Assembly (NCBI RefSeq): GCF_024124545.1
Contig: NZ_JAMXSF010000002.1
Location: forward strand, 310,001 to 374,000
Direction of reading: 5' to 3'
Source: Pseudoalteromonas sp. XMcav2-N
GTDB taxonomy: Bacteria; Pseudomonadota; Gammaproteobacteria; Enterobacterales; Alteromonadaceae
DNA length: 64,000 nt
Shown here: one piece after another, positions 57,387 to 64,000 of the stretch
Position numbering within the stretch: the first letter of the stretch is position 1
Layout of the letters: each line of letters opens with the position of its first letter
Translations under genes and position numbers: made by a program
The notes under the pieces: generated by a model
Databases searched by the model: none
Told to the model about the DNA's origin: nothing
The model's input: only the letters and a program-made list of their open reading frames with translations

Positions 57387-57986
57387 TTAACCGTGTCTGC
57401 TACGTTTATGCCAACGTAGCATTTCTTTGTGGTCACGGGTCACCACTTGCCCTTGTGCTTCCATTTCAGTCACTTCATTTGCCAGTATTTCTTCTGCTGT
57501 GAGCTCAAGCTTCATCAACAGAGTCTCTAGTAACACCTTTTCGTCTTTGGTCATATGCGCTGTAAGCATGTCTTCCCTTTTACGTACGTGTGCTGTGACT
57601 TTGTCATAAATACTTTCTCCTTCTGCGGTTAGTACAACAGGTTTGCTTTTACCTGTTATTTCTTTTGACTGAACCAATCCAAGCTTCAATAAGACGTTTA
57701 CCGCACGCGTGACCGAATAGGGATCAAGCCGGGATTGATAGCTGACTTCAGCAGCAGTAATTGGCCCATAAGATCCCACGTTAAGCAAAACACGCAGTTC
57801 CCTTGTATTAAGCTCAGTCAAAGAACGAATTACCGGATCACGATCGAGTGACAAGAGATTACTTACAACAGCAACCTGGAAGGGTACGTGAGCAGCCAAA
57901 TCAAGCGCTTCGTCTTTAAGGTTTGTTACGGCCAAAGCACGTTTTCTGTTGGCAATGGCAATTTTCATTTCATTGTCACTGGACAA
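57387..57986 (-). CDS. MarR family transcriptional regulator
   Basis: A 199-residue winged-helix regulator: ELRVLLNVGSYGPITAAEVS then DPYSVTRAVNVLLKLGLVQS (recognition helix and wing). Length is slightly above the family average. It is divergent from the AhpD-like gene, with a perfect palindrome between them, so it probably represses itself and that gene in response to an oxidant or small ligand. Confidence 0.88.
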   Translation of the reverse strand: MSSDNEMKIAIANRKRALAVTNLKDEALDLAAHVPFQVAVVSNLLSLDRDPVIRSLTELNTRELRVLLNVGSYGPITAAEVSYQSRLDPYSVTRAVNVLLKLGLVQSKEITGKSKPVVLTAEGESIYDKVTAHVRKREDMLTAHMTKDEKVLLETLLMKLELTAEEILANEVTEMEAQGQVVTRDHKEMLRWHKRSRHG

Positions 57987-58008
57987 TTTGTACCTCTACA
58001 CATATAGT

Positions 58009-58024
58009 TGTTGCATATGCAACA
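58009..58024. promoter_or_regulatory. Perfect palindrome, probable MarR operator
   Basis: TGTTGCATATGCAACA, a 16-base perfect palindrome in the 62-base gap between the divergent MarR and AhpD-like genes. Its size and place fit a MarR dimer site. Confidence 0.65.
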
Positions 58025-58048
58025 TATAAACATTAACAGGAAAACAGT

Positions 58049-58639
58049 ATGCCTTTAGTTAACCCATTGTCACAAGAACATGATCAGGAAGTCGCAGAAT
58101 TAGCAAAGTTTTTTAATGAAACACTTGGTTTTTGCCCCAACAGTGTGCTGACCATGCAAATTCGACCAGCCATTGCCCGTGCCTTCATCAACCTGAACAA
58201 GGCAGTCATGGAAAACCATGGCCGGGTTACATCAGAGCTTAAAAGACTGATAGGGTATATCACCAGTGCAAACACTGGCTGTCGATACTGCGAAGCACAT
58301 ACCATCCTAGCGGCGCAACGTTACGGTGGTACTGACGAAAGATTGGAGCAAATCTGGCAATTCCGTGAAAGCGAGGTGTACACAGAAGCTGAAAAAGCCG
58401 CATTTGAATTTGCCCTCGCCGCATCAAGTGTACCCAATGCTGTGGATGCACACATTGAAGCCGCAATGCAGGCGCACTGGAATGACGGCGAAATTGTCGA
58501 GATCCTTGGCGTGATCGCGTTATTTGGTTATTTGAATCGCTGGAATGACTCAATGGCGACCACGTTAGAGCCAGGCGCCATTGATGCAGGTCAAACGTTG
58601 CTGAATGAGCGCTGGGAAACGGGTAAACACGCTGAATAA
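58049..58639 (+). CDS. AhpD/carboxymuconolactone decarboxylase family protein
   Basis: A 196-residue CMD-fold protein with the redox motif TGCRYCEAHT (Cys78, Cys81 and the His that follows), as in AhpD-type alkylhydroperoxidases. The surrounding ELKRLIGYITSAN and LIQ-like helices fit. It likely reduces hydroperoxides or acts as a thiol reductant. It is divergent from a MarR regulator and has its own terminator. Confidence 0.88.
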   Translation: MPLVNPLSQEHDQEVAELAKFFNETLGFCPNSVLTMQIRPAIARAFINLNKAVMENHGRVTSELKRLIGYITSANTGCRYCEAHTILAAQRYGGTDERLEQIWQFRESEVYTEAEKAAFEFALAASSVPNAVDAHIEAAMQAHWNDGEIVEILGVIALFGYLNRWNDSMATTLEPGAIDAGQTLLNERWETGKHAE

Positions 58640-58675
58640 AGGCGTAATATCCAAGATAAGAACATCCTTCAACCG

Positions 58676-58711
58676 ATGGGAAAGTAAACATCTGTGCTTT
58701 CCCATTTTTTA
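58676..58711 (+). terminator. Terminator of the AhpD-like gene
   Basis: Arms atgggaaag (58676-58684) and ctttcccat (58697-58705), then a T run. It lies 37 bases past the stop. Confidence 0.85.
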
Positions 58712-58774
58712 ATTTCTCTTGCCCTCTAAATTAGTTGAATATTTGGCTTGATCCAAATCAAAACGCACTATATA

Positions 58775-58804
58775 TTAAAGTTTCAATAATTACTGAAACT
58801 TTAA
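58775..58804. promoter_or_regulatory. Long palindrome before the GbsR-type gene, probable autoregulatory operator
   Basis: Perfect 11-base arms ttaaagtttca (58775-58785) and tgaaactttaa (58794-58804) with an 8-base spacer, ending 2 bases before the ATG at 58807. It would block transcription or translation initiation when bound. Confidence 0.6.
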
Positions 58805-58806
58805 AA

Positions 58807-59352
58807 ATGCAGCTATCACCTAAAATCGAAAACTTCGTTCTCCATTGTGGAGAGATGGGAAGCCGCTGGGGCTTCAATCGCACCATTGGACAAATGGTTG
58901 GCCTGCTGGTCATTAACGAAAAGCCTTTAACGGCCAACGAGATTGCCGAAGCTCTCAAGATCTCTCGAGGCAATGTCAGCATGGGGATCAAGGAGCTGCA
59001 ATCATGGCAACTGGTTAAGGTCCACCATATTCCCGGGGACAGAAAGGAATACTATTCGCCGAATGGCAGTATTTGGGATCTGGCAAACCGCGTTTTTGAA
59101 GAACGCCGTAAACGTGAAATTGACCCTACCCTGACCTTGTTGCGCGATCAAATTCTCGACAGCGCGAATTCACCAGAAGAAAAATACGCGCAAGAGCAAA
59201 TGCAATCTATCCACGACTTACTGGAAACAGTCACCAAGTGGTCTGCTGAACTGCAACGGTTAACACCTGAGCAGTTGCAATCCTTAATGAAACTTGGCTC
59301 ATCGGTCAGCAAGGTGATTGATTTGAAGGACAAGTTACTCAGAAAGTCCTAA
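58807..59352 (+). CDS. GbsR/MarR-type transcriptional regulator
   Basis: A 181-residue regulator from ATG 58807 (MQLSPKIENFVLHCGEMGSR), which matches the family start, so I reject the in-frame ATG at 58735 (it would place the palindrome inside the gene). The winged helix is ANEIAEALKISRGNVSMGIK with KVHHIPGDRKEYYSP as wing. GbsR proteins act in osmoprotectant uptake in Bacillus, but here it lies 123 bases before a bd-type oxidase operon in the same direction, which suggests it controls respiration. Confidence 0.88.
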   Translation: MQLSPKIENFVLHCGEMGSRWGFNRTIGQMVGLLVINEKPLTANEIAEALKISRGNVSMGIKELQSWQLVKVHHIPGDRKEYYSPNGSIWDLANRVFEERRKREIDPTLTLLRDQILDSANSPEEKYAQEQMQSIHDLLETVTKWSAELQRLTPEQLQSLMKLGSSVSKVIDLKDKLLRKS

Positions 59353-59383
59353 AAGAGTCGCTTTTGAAAAGGATTTTTTCATT

Positions 59384-59406
59384 GTGCGCGGTTCGTGCCC
59401 GCGCAC
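59384..59406. other. GC-rich stem-loop between the GbsR gene and the oxidase
   Basis: Perfect 8-base arms gtgcgcgg (59384-59391) and ccgcgcac (59399-59406) around ttcgtgc, in otherwise AT-rich DNA. No T run follows, so it may be a weak terminator or an operator. Confidence 0.45.
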
Positions 59407-59431
59407 TACAGTCGTATCAGTAACCTTTTGC

Positions 59432-59461
59432 CTGACTCAGGCTCAGCTACGCTGATATAAT
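59432..59461 (+). promoter_or_regulatory. Possible promoter of the bd oxidase operon
   Basis: CTGACT (59432-59437), 18 bases, TATAAT (59456-59461). The expected start point would leave a very short leader before the ATG at 59476, with GAGGTG in between, so the assignment is tentative. Confidence 0.4.
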
Positions 59462-59475
59462 ATGCGAGGTGCGTC

Positions 59476-60819
59476 ATGCTTGATACCCTACTGTTGTCGC
59501 GTATTCAATTTGCGGCAAATATAAGCTTTCATATTCTTTTTCCTACCATCACCATCGCTTTGGCCTGGTTTCTGGTGTTCTTCAAATTCCGTTACGACCG
59601 AACCGGCGAAGCGGTATGGCTTCGGGCATATCGGTTTTGGGTTAAGATATTTGCCCTTACTTTTGCACTCGGAGTAGTCAGTGGTATTACCATGTCTTTT
59701 CAGTTTGGTACCAACTGGCCCGGCTTTATGGAACGCGTCGGCAATATTGCCGGACCCTTACTGGGCTACGAAGTACTTACCGCCTTTTTTATGGAAGCCA
59801 CCTTTTTAGGCATTATGCTGTTTGGCATGAAACGTGTCAGTCCACGCCTGCATACCTTTGCGACACTGATAGTAGCCATAGGCACCACATTATCGGCTTT
59901 TTGGATTTTGTCTTTAAACAGCTGGCTACAAACCCCGACTGGATACACGCTTGTCGATGGGGTGTTCTATCCCAAAGACTGGTTTGAGATCATCTTCAAT
60001 CCGTCATTCGGTTATCGCTTTTTCCATATGTTACTGGCAAGCGGGCTCACCGCGTCTTTTCTGATGGCTGGAATAAGTGCTTATCGACTGCTTAAAGAGG
60101 ACCATAAACACGCCCCTAGACTAACCTTGAAAGTATCGCTTACGGTCGCAGCCATGCTCGCCCCGATGCAAATGTTTGTCGGCGATCTGCATGGTCTGAA
60201 CACCTTCGAGCACCAACCTCAAAAAGTGGCCGCGATGGAAGGTGTCTGGAAAACCGAACAAGGTGCGCCTTTGTTACTCTTTGCCATACCGGATGAGCAA
60301 AGCAGAACCAATCACTTTGAAATCGCCATTCCTAATTTGGCTAGCCTGATCCTGACACACGATGCACAAGGCGAAATCAAAGGGCTTAATGAATTTAAAG
60401 GGGAACATCCTCCGGTTAAACCTGTGTTTTTTGGTTTTAGGATCATGGTGGGTATAGGCGTTTTAATGATACTCGTCGCCTTAGTGACCCGTTATACCTT
60501 ATGGAAGCACTCGATCCTCCCGACCTGGCAACTTAAAGCCTTAGTAGTCATGACATTTTCAGGATGGATTGCCACGCTGGCAGGCTGGTATGTCACTGAA
60601 ATTGGCCGCCAGCCGTTTATGGTCAGTGGTCTGGTTAAAATTGAGGAGCTGGTTACAAACGTCCCCAGTGAACACGTCTTGCTGACCTTGATTGGTTACC
60701 TGACTTTATATGCAGTTTTGCTGGCAGCTTACATCAAAACGCTGTTCTACACCGCGCGCAATGCCGTTCAAGTTGAAGAGTATCAGACAACACCGGTTCA
60801 GGGAGGCCAATATGTTTAG
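59476..60819 (+). CDS. cydA: Cytochrome bd-type quinol oxidase subunit I (cyanide-insensitive type)
   Basis: A 447-residue inner membrane subunit that oxidises ubiquinol and reduces O2. His19 (ISFHILFPTIT) is the heme b595/d-side ligand, YEVLTAFFMEATFLG carries the conserved Glu residues, and GRQPF matches the GRQPW motif. The Q-loop is short (about 70 residues after HGLNTFEHQPQKVAAMEG), which marks the CIO-like short-loop subfamily, not the long E. coli type. Its stop overlaps the cydB start by 8 bases. Confidence 0.96.
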   Translation: MLDTLLLSRIQFAANISFHILFPTITIALAWFLVFFKFRYDRTGEAVWLRAYRFWVKIFALTFALGVVSGITMSFQFGTNWPGFMERVGNIAGPLLGYEVLTAFFMEATFLGIMLFGMKRVSPRLHTFATLIVAIGTTLSAFWILSLNSWLQTPTGYTLVDGVFYPKDWFEIIFNPSFGYRFFHMLLASGLTASFLMAGISAYRLLKEDHKHAPRLTLKVSLTVAAMLAPMQMFVGDLHGLNTFEHQPQKVAAMEGVWKTEQGAPLLLFAIPDEQSRTNHFEIAIPNLASLILTHDAQGEIKGLNEFKGEHPPVKPVFFGFRIMVGIGVLMILVALVTRYTLWKHSILPTWQLKALVVMTFSGWIATLAGWYVTEIGRQPFMVSGLVKIEELVTNVPSEHVLLTLIGYLTLYAVLLAAYIKTLFYTARNAVQVEEYQTTPVQGGQYV

Positions 60820-61810
60820 CGCTGAATATCTTGCTTTACTTTATAGTGCGCTGATGGCACTGGCGATTATCGTTTACGCTGTACTGGACGGCTATGATCT
60901 GGGGGTCGGTATTTTGTTGCCGGGTAATAATAAACCCGCAGCGGATACCATGATAGCGTCAATTGGTCCTTTCTGGGATGCCAATGAAACCTGGCTGGTG
61001 CTGGCTGTTGGCCTTGCATTAATCGCGTTTCCTACCGCCCACTCGATTATCTTACAGGCGCTCTATTTGCCCATTGCGTTTATGTTGCTGGGATTAATTT
61101 TAAGAGGGGTCGCTTTTGATTTTCGCGCCAAAGCGAAAACTCGTTACCGGCAAACCTGGGATCGTTGTTTCAAGTTGGGCAGTCTGGTCACCGCCTTTAC
61201 CCAAGGATATATGCTGGGCCTGTATGTGATGTCTTTTGAACACAGCCTGGCGAGTCACCTGTTTGCTACGCTCAGTGGTGTTGGCGTGATTGCGGCTTAC
61301 ACCTTAATAGGCGCAGGCTGGCTGATCATGAAGTGCGAAGGTGAAATACAAAGCGCTGCTATCCGCTGGTGTCGACTGAGTAACCTCATTGCTTTGCTGG
61401 GCGTACTGGCGGTTTCTGTGGTTAATCCGCTGATTAATGCTTACGTTCAGACACGCTGGTTTGGTACCGGGATAAGCCTGTTACTGCTGCCACTGCCATT
61501 AATCTGTATGGTGCTCTTTGTCATACAAGACAGAGTGTTAGTAAAACTCAATGATAACCCTAGCCATGGTTGCTGGTTACCTTTTGCCATCACAGTGATG
61601 ATATTTTTACTGTGCTTCTTTGGCCTGGTATACAGCTTCTTCCCATATGTTGTACCAGGTACGCTCACCATATTCGAGGCTCTTGCCGATCCGTCTGCCC
61701 TCACCTTTATGCTCTACGGCGTAGTGCTGGTGGTGCCGGCTATCATTGGCTACACGTTGTTTTCTTATCGGGTTTTCTGGGGAAAAACTCAGGACCTGAG
61801 CTACTACTGA
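60812..61810 (+). CDS. cydB: Cytochrome bd-type quinol oxidase subunit II
   Basis: A 332-residue membrane subunit with about eight helices. I start at ATG 60812 (MFSAEYLALLYSALMALAII), with GGGAGG upstream; a longer frame to 60710 overlaps cydA. The DGYDLGVGILLPG and IGPFWDANETWLVLAVG motifs are typical of CydB/CioB. Tightly coupled to cydA. No CydX-like small gene follows. Confidence 0.96.
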   Translation: MFSAEYLALLYSALMALAIIVYAVLDGYDLGVGILLPGNNKPAADTMIASIGPFWDANETWLVLAVGLALIAFPTAHSIILQALYLPIAFMLLGLILRGVAFDFRAKAKTRYRQTWDRCFKLGSLVTAFTQGYMLGLYVMSFEHSLASHLFATLSGVGVIAAYTLIGAGWLIMKCEGEIQSAAIRWCRLSNLIALLGVLAVSVVNPLINAYVQTRWFGTGISLLLLPLPLICMVLFVIQDRVLVKLNDNPSHGCWLPFAITVMIFLLCFFGLVYSFFPYVVPGTLTIFEALADPSALTFMLYGVVLVVPAIIGYTLFSYRVFWGKTQDLSYY

Positions 61811-61835
61811 TTTTCACTTGCATTAGCCCAACCAA

Positions 61836-61863
61836 AAAGGCAGCCCGCACGCTGCCTTTTTTA
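61836..61863 (+). terminator. Terminator of the bd oxidase operon
   Basis: Stem ggcagc (61839-61844) with gctgcc (61851-61856), flanked by A and T runs. Lies 27 bases past the cydB stop. Confidence 0.85.
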
Positions 61864-61885
61864 TTGTTGCTTTCTATCTGAACGA

Positions 61886-62905
61886 CTAGATTTTCGGATA
61901 GCCGATACGATCAGATAAATAACCTACACTGGTTGCGAAATAGTAGCTGCGGTTCCAGTTCATCAGCGCTTTGTAGTTGTTGTAAGCCAGATACATACGA
62001 CCGTTCATATCATCGGGCATGACTAACGCAGCGCTAATATTTACCTTAGGTAAGTCGGTGCCGTCTGTACGTCTTACACCCAGGCTCTGCCACTCTTCGA
62101 GTGAGCGCTCAGAATCACGCCAGAACTCCAGCCATTGCTTGTGGTTTTTCGAACCGCGTTTGAGCACATACTGGCTCGGGAAGTCCTCTGGTAATTTTAC
62201 CTGGCGACCCCAGGTCAGGTTATCGTTCCAGCCCACGCTTTTAAGGTAGTTTGCTATCGATGCTAATGCATCTTCTTTGCTGGTCCAGATATCCTTTTTA
62301 CCATCATTGTTATAATCGACAGCATAAGAATTAAAAGAAGTTGGCATAAACTGTGATTGGCCCATGGCGCCGGCCCAGGAGCCTTTGAAGTTGTCAATAT
62401 CGACATGGCCATCTTTGAGAATGTCCAATGCTGCCCACAACTGGCGTTTATAGAGCGCTTCACGACGACCATCAAACGCCAAAGTAACGAGTGAGCTGAT
62501 CACTGGGTAGCCGCCCTGGACGCGACCAAAGCTACTTTCAAGTCCCCACAAGGCAACAATAAAGCGCCCCTGCACGCCAAAGTCTTGGCTGATTTTATCC
62601 AGCAGCTCTTTGTTTTCTTTGTACAGCTTTCTTGCTCGCTGAACTTTCCAGTCTGGTACGCGTTTAGGCAAATAAGTTTCCAGCGTCTCAACTATTTCAG
62701 GCTGGTTCTTATCCTGTTTAATCACTTTCTTTTTAAATTTGACCGTACTAAACGCCCTTTCAATCAGAGCCTGCTCATAGCCTCTTTCCAGGGCTTCAGC
62801 TTTTAGCACCTCTACGTAACTATCAAAACGCGCCTGATCATCTGCTTTAACGGTTTGCGATGCCAGACATAAAGATACTAATATTGCGGATAGTGTTTTA
62901 GTCAC
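61886..62905 (-). CDS. mltB: Lytic murein transglycosylase (MltB/SLT_2 type)
   Basis: A 339-residue periplasmic enzyme cleaving peptidoglycan to anhydro-MurNAc products. Starts with GTG at 62905; signal peptide LSAILVSLCLASQTVKA. The SLT_2 core is seen: catalytic Glu123 in WGLESSFGRVQGGYPV and SWAGAMGQSQFMPTSF. It has no lipobox Cys, so it resembles soluble MltB forms. It overlaps ycgL by 8 bases (GTGACTAA). Its products feed the anmK pathway elsewhere in the window. Confidence 0.93.
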   Translation of the reverse strand: MTKTLSAILVSLCLASQTVKADDQARFDSYVEVLKAEALERGYEQALIERAFSTVKFKKKVIKQDKNQPEIVETLETYLPKRVPDWKVQRARKLYKENKELLDKISQDFGVQGRFIVALWGLESSFGRVQGGYPVISSLVTLAFDGRREALYKRQLWAALDILKDGHVDIDNFKGSWAGAMGQSQFMPTSFNSYAVDYNNDGKKDIWTSKEDALASIANYLKSVGWNDNLTWGRQVKLPEDFPSQYVLKRGSKNHKQWLEFWRDSERSLEEWQSLGVRRTDGTDLPKVNISAALVMPDDMNGRMYLAYNNYKALMNWNRSYYFATSVGYLSDRIGYPKI

Positions 62906-63179
62906 TTTTTACTCCGTTTTGTCTTTTTAATTCGTCCAGAAGATTTTCTTGTGGAGGCGGCAGCTGCAAATAAAACCCATCGTCGATTAATTTTTGCTTA
63001 ACGTTACTTAAATCAGCAACCCCGAGTTTGGTGCGTTTTGCTAAATCCACAATGATTACGAATATAGGCGTACCAAAAGTCGCCATTAAAGGGTCAGGGA
63101 CTTTGCTAAAATCGTCTCGTTTTTCAATAAAAAGATAAGTATCGGCTTTTTTACTACTTTTATATACTGCGGCTAGCAT
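62898..63179 (-). CDS. ycgL: YcgL domain-containing protein
   Basis: A 93-residue protein beginning MLAAVYKSSKKADTYLFIEK, with DPLMATFGTPIFVI and DDGFYLQLPPPQENLL, the full YcgL family pattern. Function unknown; it is found beside minC in gammaproteobacteria, as here. It is translationally coupled to mltB. Confidence 0.95.
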   Translation of the reverse strand: MLAAVYKSSKKADTYLFIEKRDDFSKVPDPLMATFGTPIFVIIVDLAKRTKLGVADLSNVKQKLIDDGFYLQLPPPQENLLDELKRQNGVKSD

Positions 63180-63322
63180 TATAACCCTATAAAATCTTGC
63201 TAATCTGAGAGCAGCACTATACCATGACCTATATAATATTTGGAAAGTTTTGCGACTCTCAAACGTACAGAGTACGGGGTCAGAACAATATTAATCAGAG
63301 TTCGCACTGGTATTGAGCGCTT

Positions 63323-64000
63323 ATGTCTACACAGTCTTTTGAATTGAAGGGAAACCTGTTTACACTCTCAGTTTTACACCTCTTCGACGCCGACCTTGGC
63401 AATGTAAAGCAACAACTGAGTGATAAAATTTCCCAGGCTCCTAAGTTTTTTAAAGGAGCGCCTATCGTCATCAATCTTGCCGACGTCCAGGAACAGAGCA
63501 TTGTCCTCAGCGATTTAAAACGCATTCTTGCAGAGCTGGCACTGAATCCGGTTGGTATATGTAATGGTACAGAACAGCATAATGCTGAGGCGAAAGAAAT
63601 TGGCTTGTCCGTACTTAACTATACTAAAGACGTTAAGCCTGTGACTCAGGACAGTCCTGACACGCAGGTGGTAGAAAAAGAAGTCTATCTCGGCGCCCAG
63701 GTTATCAACAGCACAGTTCGATCCGGGCAACAAATTTATGCGAAGGATCGGGACCTCATTGTACTGGGGGCTGTCAGTCATGGGGCGGAGGTCATTGCCG
63801 ATGGCAATATTCACATCTATGGCACGCTCAGAGGACGTGCTATTGCTGGTGCGCAAGGAAATCACGAGGCTAGCATTTACTGCCAAAAGCTTGAAGCAGA
63901 ACTTGTTTCAGTAGGTGGCAGTTATTGGATCAGTGACTCTTTACAAGGAGAACACTGGGGCAAAGCCTGCCAGATTTCACAAAATAACGAATCATTAGAA
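63323..64000 (+). CDS. minC: Septum site-determining protein MinC, 3' end cut by the window
   Basis: Start ATG 63323 (MSTQSFELKGNLFTLSVLHL), 226 residues in the window, open at the right edge. MinC_N domain (about 1-100) inhibits FtsZ; the C-terminal beta-helix domain follows, with VRSGQQIYAKDRDLIVLGAV and GNIHIYGTLRGRAIAGAQGN repeats. minD and minE are expected just beyond the end. Divergent from ycgL across a 143-base gap. Confidence 0.97.
   Translation, partial: MSTQSFELKGNLFTLSVLHLFDADLGNVKQQLSDKISQAPKFFKGAPIVINLADVQEQSIVLSDLKRILAELALNPVGICNGTEQHNAEAKEIGLSVLNYTKDVKPVTQDSPDTQVVEKEVYLGAQVINSTVRSGQQIYAKDRDLIVLGAVSHGAEVIADGNIHIYGTLRGRAIAGAQGNHEASIYCQKLEAELVSVGGSYWISDSLQGEHWGKACQISQNNESLE

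Noticed and set aside
1-64000. CRISPR arrays, tRNA or rRNA genes, insertion sequences
   Set aside because: No regular repeats, cloverleaf-like sequences, rRNA motifs or transposase frames were seen.

Overview
The window looks like a chromosomal segment of a marine gammaproteobacterium of the Alteromonadales, most probably Pseudoalteromonas. This is inferred from gene content: a GH18/AA10/GH18 chitinase operon, a TtpC-type TonB2 cluster, the minC-ycgL-mltB neighbourhood, many secreted proteases and sensory proteins, and moderately AT-rich DNA. No database search was possible. Both ends cut a gene: an S8 protease on the left and minC on the right. I see no rRNA, tRNA, CRISPR array or intact insertion sequence.

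Layout. 1-5 kb: two secreted proteases (S8 and M43 with PKD domains). 5-7.2 kb: a small AT-rich accessory stretch with an orphan phage-tail-like gene, an unknown membrane protein and a small secreted protein. 7.6-9.1 kb: asd with its own sigma-70 promoter and a MetJ-like operator, preceded by a terminator-ended structured element that I call a candidate small RNA. 9.4-19.1 kb: a TonB receptor, a beta-helix lipoprotein, and a six-gene energising operon (DUF3450, TtpC, ExbB, ExbD, TonB, TPR protein). 19.2-21.2 kb: a chemoreceptor with an amino-acid-binding signature. 21.4-27.6 kb: a mannoside utilisation locus (GH92 mannosidase, sugar importer, mannose isomerase-like epimerase, fructokinase) sharing one palindromic operator.

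27.8-38.2 kb: mixed genes, namely a metallo-beta-lactamase-fold lipoprotein, YcgN, a DUF885 lipoprotein, an orphan 7TM histidine kinase, a Na/phosphate cotransporter with a Pho-box-like site, anhydro-MurNAc kinase, and a solute-binding protein. 38.3-45.5 kb: the chitin operon. 46-56.3 kb: a signalling block with an H-NOX nitric oxide sensor, a histidine kinase, a response regulator with a degenerate HD-GYP domain, a PAS chemoreceptor, ferrochelatase, a GGDEF-EAL protein and a diguanylate cyclase. 56.6-61.8 kb: small proteins, a MarR/AhpD-like pair with a palindromic operator, a GbsR-type regulator with its own palindrome, and a cyanide-insensitive-type bd quinol oxidase. 61.9-64 kb: mltB, ycgL and minC.

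Functionally, the region combines polymer foraging (chitin, mannosides, protein), TonB-dependent uptake, and redox/NO/c-di-GMP sensing. The observations most worth following are the structured element upstream of asd, the H-NOX/degenerate HD-GYP set, the shared mannose operator, and the regulator-plus-palindrome next to the bd oxidase.
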